DNA from: Gorsachius magnificus
Taxonomy: Eukaryota > Chordata > Aves > Pelecaniformes > Ardeidae
NCBI GenBank assembly: GCA_034008185.1
Contig: CM067084.1
Location: forward strand, 19,000,885-19,064,884
DNA length: 64,000 nucleotides
Direction of reading: 5' to 3'
Part shown: piece by piece, positions 51,478-64,000 of the stretch
How the letters are laid out: each line of letters begins with the position of its first letter
Numbering within the stretch: the first letter of the stretch is position 1
Translations under genes and position numbers: made by a program
The notes under the pieces: model-generated
Database searches by the model: none
Seen by the model: only the letters and a program-made list of their open reading frames with translations
What the model was told of the DNA's origin: nothing

Positions 51478-51937
51478 GTGGGTCCAGAGGAGGGCTACTA
51501 AAATGATCCAAGGGCTGTAGCACCTCTCCTATGAGGACAGGCTGAGAGAGTTGGGCTTGTTCAGCCTGGAGAAGAGAAGGCTGTGGGGAGACCTGATTGC
51601 GGCCTTTCAGTACCTAAAGGGAGCCTATAGGAAGGACGGGGAAAATCTTTTTAGTAGGGCCAGCTGTGACAGGACAAGGGGTGATGGTTTTAAACTGAAG
51701 CAGGATAGGTTTAGACTGGATATAAGGAAGAAATTCTTTACAATGAGGGTAGTGAAACATGGGAACAGGTTGCCCAGAGAGGTAGTGGAAACCCCATCCT
51801 TGGAAACATTCAAGGCCAGGTTGGATGGGTCTCTGAGCAACCTGATCTAGTTAGCAGTGTCCCTGCTCACTGCAGGGGGGTTGGACTAGATGACCTCTAG
51901 GGGTCCCTTTCTACTCAAAACATTCTATGATTCTATA
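51478..51937 (+). mobile_element. 5'-truncated CR1 (~460 bp) with ORF2 C-terminus
   Basis: Starts in the VQRRAT segment of ORF2 (GGTCCAGAGGAGGGC). After one in-frame stop it holds an open stretch (51551-51850) reading [19 protein letters not shown]..., [31 protein letters not shown] and a stop. The 3' UTR and ATTCTATG ATTCTAT end follow. It differs in sequence from the copy at 13-16 kb (for example [18 protein letters not shown] where that copy has [18 protein letters not shown]), so it is another CR1 subfamily. Sense to FSTL5 and not functional. Confidence 0.95.
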
Positions 51938-52669
51938 AAAGGGAAATTCCAGTCAATAATTTAACTTAGAGTTTTGCTTATTTTGATCATTGTTGTTAAA
52001 ACTAATCAGTTTCGTTTTTAAATAATAAGTGAGCATTATTCAGGTTGTTTTGTCTGACAGAAGTAGGCTAGCCCTTTGTGATTTTCAGCAAGCTATATCT
52101 CACATAAGCATTAAAATGTGTGAAAGGTTGTTCCAACTATGACCTTTTCAAAACTGCTGTCACTGTGATGCACATTTCCTACTCTTGGTGACATTGGGTA
52201 ACACATTTGGCAGAATAGAAGGTTGCCTGCTGCACTGCAATTGAAAAGCAATCAACCATTTGAATAAAGGTCTGTGTAACTGTGATGAGGCAAACGTGTC
52301 ATTTCCCACTTTGTTTTAGAGAGTACACTGCTTGCCACTGGTTTGATGTTAAACGAATAAGAAACATTTTTCAAGAGACAAAGGCAATATGTGAGAAAGC
52401 AAAACACAGTAAATGCTAGGTACAACTAAGGATTTAATTGAAAGTAATGAATTGCTGGCTTGGAACTGCTCAAAGGACATCAGTCTATATTTACCCATGG
52501 ACCTGGCAGTGCTCTTATTCCAAATCTGCTCAGCTGTTTGTTTCAGACCTTTGTTTGCCATTCTGCTGTTTAAGGCAAGCGGTATGCCTTGAGCCCATGG
52601 GTAGTTTTATCAATTTAATGGTCACTGCTGAAATACAGTGGATGATCAATGAAGGGGATTTTTACACGG

Positions 52670-53240
52670 CATAGTATAGGGCCAGAAGATTGCCTCCTTG
52701 GGGTGAAAGCCATTTTCTTGGTTCCCACGAGCCTATGACCTGTCCTAGCCAGGACAATAATCTCACCCGAGGGAACCCATAGACCCTTGGGCTGTGAGGT
52801 TGCAGACAAGACCCTGCTGTCTGGGCACAGGGCCGGAGCATTGCCCCCACAGCACTGTGTTGGCAAAATTAATTTTGGTTCAGGCTGAAATCTGAACAGG
52901 GTGCTGCTCTGGAGGATGGGCTGCGCGGTGGAGCTGCCACAGTCACTTCTTGCGCTCGGCTATCAAAGCAGGTGCTTAATGGGCTTGTGAGGGAGGGAGG
53001 GAGGAAGCTTACAGGGGCAGGAGCCCACAGAAAGGCATCTTAGCTGTAGGAAGAGAGGGCTGGGGAGCTGCCAAGCCTGCCAGTGCCGGCTGGAGAAACC
53101 GCCCAGGGTTGCCCTGGGACAGCCAGTGAGCAATGGCCGGGGGCTGCAGGGCACCAAGGGAGGAGAAAGCCCCTAAAGCTTCAGCTAATGGGAAGGAGGA
53201 GGAGCAGGCCCTGGAAGGTGAGGAAAATTTCTGCTTGATG
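52670..53240. other. GC-rich island of unknown nature
   Basis: About 570 bp with clearly higher GC than its surroundings, including a (GGGA)n run at about 52989-53004 and scattered CpG. I recognise neither a transposon family nor a protein domain in it. Its right side has a donor-like GGAAG|GTGAGG at 53217-53220. Candidates are an unlisted repeat, a regulatory element or an alternative 5' exon/promoter. None is proven. Confidence 0.5.
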
Positions 53241-56200
53241 AGCAGGTGTTTTTTCCTGTTGTACTAGCATTTTCTCTTCTTCTGTTTTTCTTACGTGGTG
53301 TTTTGGTCCCTGTCTTTGGCTTGATTCAAGCTGAGGAAGTATGGTGTGATTTATTTTTTTTTTGTCCCTTTTCTGAGGAAGCTGAATTCTGTGAAGTTTG
53401 CCCAAGATAGCTGCAGAGTGCTGCTAAGAGAAAGGGATTCACATAGGCAGAGTTGCTAAACTGGCTGTTTCCTACCAAGAGATACTCTCTTTTGGGAGGC
53501 TTCAATATTTCAGGTTAATAGCTGGGTATGCCACACTTACAACTCATCTTGGTATTACAGGGCTTTTCTTCTCCTTTTACTCACTGTAGTTTTGCATATT
53601 TATTCCTTTAGAAGTGTGGCACTTTCTCCTATTTTGTTCCTAATTTACCTTTACAGAATAAGAAAGTAATTTTATTTCAATACACAAGACATGCATTCTC
53701 TTAAGTGCATTTAGCCTGACTTTTAAGGTTAAAAAAAACCCCCAATTGTGCAGCCACAGTGTCTGTGTCTTTCTGTTAGTCCTCACTGATAGAAGTTGAG
53801 CACACCAGGTGATTTCAATCAAATTCTAAGCAGGTACAAGTGCTTACAGGTGCTCATCCTGCCCCTTCACAGGTGTGGTGCTTGCTTTTGGTTTTCCTTT
53901 TTTTTTTTCCACCCTCCCATCTTATAACCACTAGTGCTGCCAGTATGGACTTCTGTTTTGCCTCTGTCTCTGAGAACCTTTGAGGAGATCCAAATTGCTA
54001 CTTTCGGTGGTAGCTAGAGCTAGCAGAGTTATAGAAAAGAGTGTGTGATGAGGAATCACTTGACAGAGCTGGTAAGAGGAGCTATTTCTGGTGCGGAAAT
54101 GGGAATAGCCCACTCTTGTTCTGCCTTCTTCAAAGCAGGTTTGCATCTCTGCATCTCTGCTCTTGAAAGCCTCCTGGGAGGAGGCTTTTTCAGTATTCTA
54201 ACAAAAGTTTATTGCTGCCCCTGAATTTTTTAAGAGGCCTTGCTGTACAACTATTTAGACTTTAAACCATTAGAAAAGAAGAAATATTGATTTAAGTAAG
54301 CCTTGTGTTGTTTTATCTCTGTGCAATTATTATATTGAACTTTGTATTTTTAATCCTACTTTGTAGTTTAAAACTCTGCCTCATATTATATCCACTGATT
54401 TTTCTTTTTATTATTTTTTTTCTTTGGTAACTGAATATGTGCAGGCATTTTGCTGTGGTTGATGAAGAGTGATGTAGCACATCCTTGTGCCTATATATTG
54501 GTCATCTTTTAAAGTTCTTTTAGCTCCTACCTCGTTGCCTGAACATTACAAGGTTATACCTTGTCTGTACAAGGCAGCAGAGTTCCTCAGGCTTATTCAT
54601 CTATAATTCCATGTGCTGTTGAACTCCTCCTCAGAAAAATTCTTCACGTGATCAGTCTTTTGTGAATACTCTTCTACCTGTTTTTTTGAATATTGATTCA
54701 AACACTATGACTGTCTTTGAATTGTTACTATAATATTTTCCTTGTGGTGAAGGACTATAATTTTAGGATTTTTGTCTTCCATGAGATTCTTTTCTACATA
54801 CCTGTAATGTGACAATTGTTGCTAGTTTCTCCTCTATCAGATTTAATTAGACAAAAAAGAAAGTGGTTCTTTGTTTCTGTTAAGAGGAATGAGCTTTGGA
54901 CTTGACTATTGTACCTTGGGGGTTTTTATTCTCAACTTTGTTATTCTCAGCTATAATTTCTTGCCATAGTTCCTTCTTCCTCTTGTGTCGTTCTTCTGCT
55001 ACTGCATATAGACAAAGAACTTCAGAATGTATTGGACAGTTAAAGGATGTTTTTCTTCCTTCCTATAGACAAACTGGGGGGAGGGGAAGTTGAATGTGAA
55101 GAGATCAGAAAGGACTTTTAAGTGGAAAGGCAAGACAGACCTCTGAGTTTAATCTTGCTTTGAAGAGAGTGTGAGATTGGATTGTTTTTAAGGTTAAGTC
55201 TTTAAAAGTTAGGGTTTCAAAGGTGATTTTTGGAGCTGTGGGGGTATATTTCCTTCTTTTATAAGCTTCATGTTGTAGTTAATGGTATGAAAGACCATTG
55301 AAATTGAAGGGGCTCTGTAATCATTAAGAATAAGTCAGAATAAGAAGAGTGAATAAACATGGACGATGAGTTTATATTTTTGTCACTTTAAGAAATCATA
55401 AGAAATATGTGTCTGTTTATAATTTATAGAAGACACACATTAAAATTACTTTGCATGCAAATCTGTGAACATGACCACATGTGAGATTTCTCTCCAGACC
55501 ACAACCATGCCCCAGATGATCATATTCCAGACAGGAAAAAAAGTCCTATTAGTGGGTCCAAAAGCTTGTCTAAGCAGGTTAGAATTTGGAATGCAGATAA
55601 TTTAGTAGTCAGTTGTTAAAACTGTATTGTCTGTTACAATGTAGGCTCACACAACAGCCAAAGATGCTACAGTTTGGAATCAAGGCATGTGTTATGGAAA
55701 GGCACTCTAATACCATATTTAGAGAATACATGGGTAAGGAGAATTCAAAATCCTTTATCTCCAGTTTATTAATATATGTCATGTTAGTTATGTGGGAGAA
55801 ATTTATTACCATAAGCATTATTGAAAAATTATTCATAATTTGTATTTACTCTCAAATAATCCACTTTTTCTCTTTGAATTTTGTCCCCTGCTCAAAATAT
55901 AGCCAAAAAAAATATTATAAACTATCGAAAATGTTCATAGAGCAAGAGTGCTGGATAATGAGTAATGCAGAGTTGGTATCATGTTCAGTCACTGTAATTA
56001 CAAGCTATTCTTGCTAGTGATATCAAAATTTGTTGAAGAACTGCTGTTAAAATACTACTGCTTTTAAAAAAGAAAAAGTCTAGAGCTTTCTTTAATATTA
56101 ATGAACAGATACAGTTCATGTTGAGGTCATGCTCAGTGTTAATGACCTACCACTGTTAATGGTAGGTGGTCATCAATCTTCTTTTCCTCTTTTATTTTTT

Positions 56201-58862
56201 AAATTTTTTTTTCTTTTTTCTTCCCCCTGCTCTCCCTGAGATGTTTCTGCTTCATGTGAAACAAGGCTGCCCTGAACACTTGCCAACAGTAGGATTACAG
56301 TCCTGGTTGGGCCTTTCATAGATAGTATATTGAACAAAGATAGAGCTGTAGAGTTGGAATTGCCATTTACAGAATCCTTTTAAATAAAAGGGGGAGGGGA
56401 TATGGGACTGTGATCCCAGAAATCACCATCAGTTATTTGTGCACAAGGTATCAATGTCTCAGTTGCCACTTTGTTTTAGATGACATGTAGATATGGCTTC
56501 AAGTTAGAATAGAAGCCAGGAATGCAAATTATGTTGTTAGTGAAGAAAACAAAAAAAACCCTCTGAGTTTGTGAGAGAAGGCTCAGCAGACAGAGAGCCT
56601 GTGTGTGTTCCAGCCTAGGGCCAACTGGAGAACGTGGTGATTCACACTCTCATGAATTTCCAAAGCTTCCATGTGCAGTGTTTCTCTGGATTGATTAGTT
56701 GACAGAACAAGTGCATGTTCCCATGAGCCTTTTGCATGCTAAAACATCCACTTAATTCTCAAGTGTAAATGATGCAATTGTGACCTAAAACTTGCTCAAC
56801 TCTGGGTACTGTTGAACTGTCCTTTAGCTAGGAAACATGTATGAGGAATCCTGTATTTATTACAATTTGTCTTAAAAAAAAAAAATCCAAAGCAATTTTG
56901 CTTTCTCCATTTTTTAAACAATAAAAACTTCTTTCTTTTTGTTTGTTCTTTCATTTTATGTCTGTTTGGAGTTTAAGTTTCAAGAGAATCTGAAAAATCT
57001 ATGTGACTGCTTTGGCTATCTTAGACATAATACATTCTTAATGATATTTCTTAGAGTGCAGGGTTTTGGTTTTTTTAACTTAAGGCTATGATAATTTAAA
57101 TGTTTCCTGACTTAATTTCAAATTGAAAAAAGTACATTTTGTTTTCCATAGCACTGTTTTGTTTGCCATAGACCCTCTCAGAATGCATTGGTATTACACT
57201 GGTTTTGGCTGAAAATTCAGAGTATGCTAACATAGCTAATATGGGTACAGACTTTCCTATTGATGTGTTGTGGCGCTAGACAAATGCAGACTTTTCTGGA
57301 AGAAGATTAGCATTCACGGGTAGATTATTTGTCATCTTAATTTACTTGTTCTCAGACTTTTAATATTGAATATGCTAGGCTGCTTATATTCTCTACTAAA
57401 TTACTGAATTATGTCCAAATATAGGAACCTAAGTTCAACTTGAACTGGTTTATTTTCTAAATCTACATGCTTAGATTAGAAGAACAGCCTTCGGGATAAC
57501 TTGGTGGATTTTTTTGTTTTATAACTTGGAGGAGAGGTGGTGCTGAATGGATGCTGCATCCTAAGAAATTTTGTCCCATGAGATGTAAATGTTGACTTTA
57601 AAAAACCTAAAAAACCAAACAACCCAAACCTTCCATTATCGCTCTATCGAAAGTATACCTCCAATAATAATTCCAGGTAGGCAAAGTAATAGTGGCAATT
57701 TCCTGAGAGTCACTGGAATAGTCGGTTGTTTCATGAATGGTCTGCAAGTCCCAGCCCATATGGGTTTAAAAGATGGTTTCTGGTTTGATAATGGCAAGAT
57801 TCCTGTAGCTTTATACCTAAACCGAAAGCAGCTCTGTTCCAAGATGAAAATTATTGCTTTCTAAAGGAATTACCTTTTTGGGAAACATAAATTAAAATGA
57901 AGGATTTGCCAAATACAGTGATTCTTGCAAGTTGGGCTGGAACAGCAGAAATTGGTTTTGTGTGAGGGCTAGTTTATACACTGAGTTTTCATTATTCCTA
58001 CCATGGTACAGACAGGAACACAGCTGCAACTGGATGAAAAGCATATTAGGTAAGAGTCCCAATTACCCTGCAATACCTCCACCAGTCAGAACACTCAGGT
58101 CTCTTTAAACAAACATGATGGACCAGAGCAATAACGAAGCTGTGCTTTACGTGCCTTTATCAACTAAACCTTCTTAGGATTACAAAAGTTCTTTGTATAT
58201 CAGCTTTTTATCCCTATATTTTTAAGGAATTATTTGGTGAGTGAGTTAAGACTCAAAGATGATGCATTTGTGTAAACAAAAAGATTACTGATGTTGTAGC
58301 ATTGTTGGAGGAAAATGCTTTTCTTTTTTTTTTTTTTCAGCTCTTGACAGCAAAATGCTAATGCTTTTTATTCATAGCTAGTAAGTGCCCCTTACCCCAT
58401 GTTTTGAATAGCCTTAGTATCTCCTTTGTTTCACTGGCTTATTCTTCTGTGAATCAGAAGTCTGGTTGTCCTAATATTTTATGGATAACTCCTCAGAAAT
58501 GTAAAGAGGAAGCATAAGTATCTGTGGAAAAACTGCACTCAGTAGTATTTACAAATAGTTCTTTGCAGTTGTTTCTTTATTATTCAGTTTCAGTACTTAG
58601 GGCTTTATAATTTACTCACGTGAAAGAAAAATATCCAAAACAACTGCATGAGCCCTTGTACCTTTTGTTAATTTGATTCGATCATTCACAATAAAGCTAG
58701 TATTTTGACTTAACTGATGATGATCAAATCCATGCCATTACATATATCCTTGTTTTCTTTTGGTAGTCTTAAAATTCCTAGATTTGTGTCACTAGATTAC
58801 TTTAAAAACATCTTGCTTATGTCTAAACCCATTTAATTTTCTCTCACAGTAGATATTTAATA

Positions 58863-59445
58863 TGTATTGGTTTGTTTACATTTTCAGTTAATTTTCTTCA
58901 TAGTAGCTGGTATGGGGCTATGTTTTGGATTTGTACTGGAAACTGTGTTGGTAATACAGGGATGTTTTAGTTACTGCTGAGCAGCGCTTACAGAGAGTCA
59001 AGGCCTTTTCTGCTCCTCACCCCACCCCACCAGCGAGGAGGCTGGGGGTGCACAGGAAGCTGGGAGGGGGCACAGCTGGGACAGCTGACCCCGACTGACC
59101 AAAGGGCTATTCCAGACCATACGATGTCATGCTGGGGGAAGAAGAAGGAAGGGGGGGATGTTTGGAGTGGTGGCATTTGTCTTCCTAAGTAACTGCTATG
59201 CGTGACGGAGCCCTGCTTTCCTGGAGATGGCTGAACAGCTGCCTGCCCATGGGTTGTAGTAAAATTAATTCCTTGCTTTTCTTTGCTTGCATGTGTGACT
59301 TTTGCTTTACCTGTTAAGCTGTTTTTAGCTCAACCCATGAGCTTTCTCACTCATACTCTTCTGATTCTCTCCCTCATCCCACCGTGAGTGGAGTGAGCAA
59401 GTGGCTGGGCGGTGCTGAGTTGCCACCTGGGGTTAAACCATGGCA
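58863..59445 (+). mobile_element. second solo LTR of the same ERVL-like family
   Basis: About 583 bp. It shares the order CTGAGCAGCGCTTAC, GGGACAGCTGACCCCGACTG, ATGATGTCATGCT-like (ACGATGTCATGCTGG), CCTGGAGATGGCTGAACAG, CTGCCTGCCCATGGG with the LTR at 50.4 kb. It then has a longer 3' part ending GGGGTTAAACCATGGCA. The 5' end is worn (starts near TGTATTGG). I see no matching 5-bp duplication (TAATA left, GTCTG right). No gag, pol or env is adjacent. Same orientation as FSTL5. Confidence 0.85.
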
Positions 59446-61532
59446 GTCTGAAGAAAGAATCCTGCCTCTATTGAGGTCAATGGGAATTTTACTGTCAACT
59501 TCAATAGAAGGAGTTGAGTCTGCAGTGATGTATGCAAATATATGTATTGTTTTGGAATAGCTAATGGTGTAAAATGGAGACATTTATAAAACATTTCATA
59601 ACAAAGTAATATAGTTTTTCATTAGGGCAAAAAGCTTGCTTGTTTCTTGATGTACATGATTGGTATATGCTGACGTATACCAATATTATAAATATCAATG
59701 TATATTATGCAAATAATTCTCACTCATCTGAAAGTAGCTGTTTTACATTCAGGCATCAGATTCAATTATAGTACCGAAATGAAGTCCCAAGTGAAGTCTT
59801 AAATTGGTTTCTGCTTTCACAGCGCTATACAGCGCTGTGCATTCTTTAGTCACCACACACCTCTCAATAATTCAGAGCAGTTGTCAGACTGAGATCTTTA
59901 TCTTCCAATTTGGCAAGCAGAAATAATAATGATTTATGGACTTTGGCCTCAAACTGGAACAGTTCTATTACTTCTAAGGAATCCTGTAATTCTGTAATGT
60001 GTGTACATGACCTGTGCTGTAAAGTACTCTGGGACATTGCAAGACTTTATCTGAAGTTAGTGGTAATAGAAGGAAATTGGATTGATGTTAATTTCTGTCA
60101 CTTAATGTCTGTTGATTTGTATATAGTGGTGGTACATTGGCAGAAGGAGTAATATTTTCAAGAACTTATGGGAAATTTTTAATGTTGAATTGGGCTTGCC
60201 CATTTCAAGTCAGTTTGGTGCGTGAACAGTTAAAACTACCTTCAGCCTGGTCTATACTGTTTCATCCGCATGTATAAAAGTCACTGTACTGTAGTTATAT
60301 CAGAAATACACCATCTGAAGTGAATATGTAGTCCTCTCAACTTTGTGCTCAAATTCTTATGAAATTATACAGCAAAAGCATTTGTCATATTGGAGCCAAA
60401 TTTCATGGTTGCGTGCTTTCTGTAGTACATTTGTCTGTAGAAAATCTGTGCTGTATGAGAAAGCAAAGAATCAAAGCACTGTTGTCTTAGGGCTAATGGA
60501 CCTGTAGGCTTAAGAAGAAAAAGTGCTAAAAATTTACTTCTGCCACTGTAGCAAAACCCATAAATTCTCAATAGTTAGAAGCAACGTGCGTCAAACTATG
60601 GTATTGACACATTAGCTCTTCACTACAGAAAATTAAGCTAATACTACCAAATTACACATTGCCATTTGTTTGTTCATGCTATTTTTTTATGGGGCAGCAA
60701 TGTATCATTCAGCTAGGCTGGGAGGATAAGGAAAATATTGCAAGAAATTAGAATACTAGGTGTATATAGTATTTGGGGATCAAGATCTTGTTTGTTCTGG
60801 AGGTTAGGAGTGTACAGCAAGAGAATAAAATGAAGGAACTGTGAAGAGCAGTGTTTATTCCCACATCTAGAGACATTTTAGTATTTTTATACTTATTTTA
60901 GGACACAATTATAGTATCATAATACCTATATAATTGAAGTTCTGGTAATTGCAATTGACAATTCTGTTGGGTTTGTTTGTTTGTTTTGCTTGTTGTACCC
61001 TTTCCCTTGCCAAGAAGTGACTGCATAGTTAGTTCTATGGCAGTCAAGATGGAAACTGAGGCTATACTAAGGAGATATCACTGTGCACTTAACTTCCCCT
61101 TTCACCTAGAGATCTGCTGCTGACCACAGTATATATTTTACACAGTGGTTGCAGCACAGATAGGATAGAAAGTGGACAGAGGGCTTTGATAGCCTAAGGT
61201 AGACAATCCATTTCCATGATCTAGGAGCAAAAGGAAGTGGGAGTTGTGGTCGGTAGAAACTTCTTTACCTCTGCTGCAGCCCTCTTAAAGCTCTGTTTGT
61301 TATCCAAATTCCATGTCTCATTGAAATGCCACTAGAGGCTCATTTGACTTCTCCAGCCACCATTCACTTGATGTATCAGTCCTGCTCTTCCGCTGTGCTC
61401 TGTTCCCTGAAAGGTCATTGTCTTGCCACCACAGAGGTGTTTTTCTTCTCCATATTGGTTAAGAGCTTTGACCCAGCTCTAGTTATTCTTGGGTATTGGT
61501 CTCGATGTGTGAATGTCTATTTTATCTGCCTG

Positions 61533-61664
61533 TCGGAGTTCAAGGAGCATCTGGATGATGCTCTTAGTCATATGGTTTAGTTTTAGGTAGTCCTGTGAGG
61601 AGCACAGAGTTGGACTCAATGATCCTTATGGGTCCCTTCCAATTTGAGATATTCTGTGATCTAA
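61533..61664 (+). mobile_element. CR1 3'-end fragment, close to the FSTL5 Kazal exon
   Basis: Reads F-K-E-H-L-D-D-A-L-S-H-M-V stop (CR1 ORF2 C-terminus). Then come AGTTGGACTCAATGATCC, TTATGGGTCCCTTCCAA and a degenerate ATATTCTGTGATCT end. It lies about 370 bp upstream of the exon acceptor. Confidence 0.9.
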
Positions 61665-62029
61665 ATTCCAGAGAATGCATTGTTCTATTACCCGCAATAG
61701 CATGGCAATCTTAAGGTGACAAACTTCAATATACATTTAAAAAGACATAATTTAATTAAAAAAATCATAGTAAATCTTGTCTTGTTACTACATGTTGCTT
61801 TTAATTATAGTTAATCTAACACATGACAATGACTAAAAGTATTACTTAGTCATGATAACGAGGTTAAATTTGTTTCATTTCAGGCTGACCTGTGTTAAGC
61901 ATTAGTCAAGGATGTAACAAAGGACATAGTCTCACTTCATTTACATAATGCAATCCTTTGTGTATCTTGCATGGAATTAAACAAAATGTAATTAATATCT
62001 CAAAGCTCCTTTTTTTTTTTTCTTTTTAA

Positions 62030-64000
<1,971 letters not shown>

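Noticed and set aside
55613..56017. 134-codon + strand frame
   Set aside because: Low-complexity, no domain, no splice or promoter context.
58318..58341. T-rich tract ending TTTTCAG, like a strong splice acceptor
   Set aside because: No plausible exon or donor follows within range.

Overview
The window looks like avian nuclear DNA. It is AT-rich and intron-dominated, and it carries CR1 non-LTR retrotransposons whose 3' ends finish in ATTCTATG 8-mers, plus solo LTRs of a type I associate with bird ERVL-like retroviruses. Crocodilians and turtles also carry CR1. The LTR type makes a bird the best guess, but the species cannot be told.

The only host gene I can support is FSTL5 (follistatin-like 5) on the + strand. 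Two coding exons are visible: a 34-nt microexon at 8692-8725 (QEKNQESSRNK plus one base) and a 249-nt exon at 62031-62279 encoding the follistatin-like/Kazal module. They join in frame (phase 1, ..NK-G-YMGQDG..), as in human FSTL5. Between them lies one intron of 53,305 bp. Bases 1-8691 are the end of the preceding intron and 62280-64000 the start of the next. The signal-peptide exon(s) and the EF-hand, Ig and C-terminal exons lie outside the window.

The intronic DNA holds many transposon copies. The most notable is a 3.2-kb CR1 at 13025-16223, in the same orientation as FSTL5. It has the 3' end of ORF1, an almost uninterrupted ORF2 (endonuclease plus reverse transcriptase), and the terminal 8-bp repeats. 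It looks young but is damaged: about two bases are missing near the ORF2 start, separating the first endonuclease motif from the rest. Its 5' end is a foldback palindrome that looks like self-primed cDNA. Shorter or older CR1 pieces lie at about 7.3, 8.2-8.5, 17.6, 18.3, 22.9-23.6, 26.4, 37.0, 51.5-51.9 and 61.5-61.7 kb. Two solo LTRs of one family lie at 50.4-50.9 kb (with a clean 5-bp target duplication) and 58.9-59.4 kb.

Other points of note are a tandem NAGNAG acceptor on the microexon, several candidate recursive splice sites in the 53-kb intron (the best at 36409/36410, close to mid-intron), and an unclassified GC-rich island at about 52.67-53.24 kb. I see no tRNA, rRNA, CRISPR array, prokaryotic operon or intact viral gene. 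The remaining intronic stretches are AT-rich unique sequence with chance ORFs.
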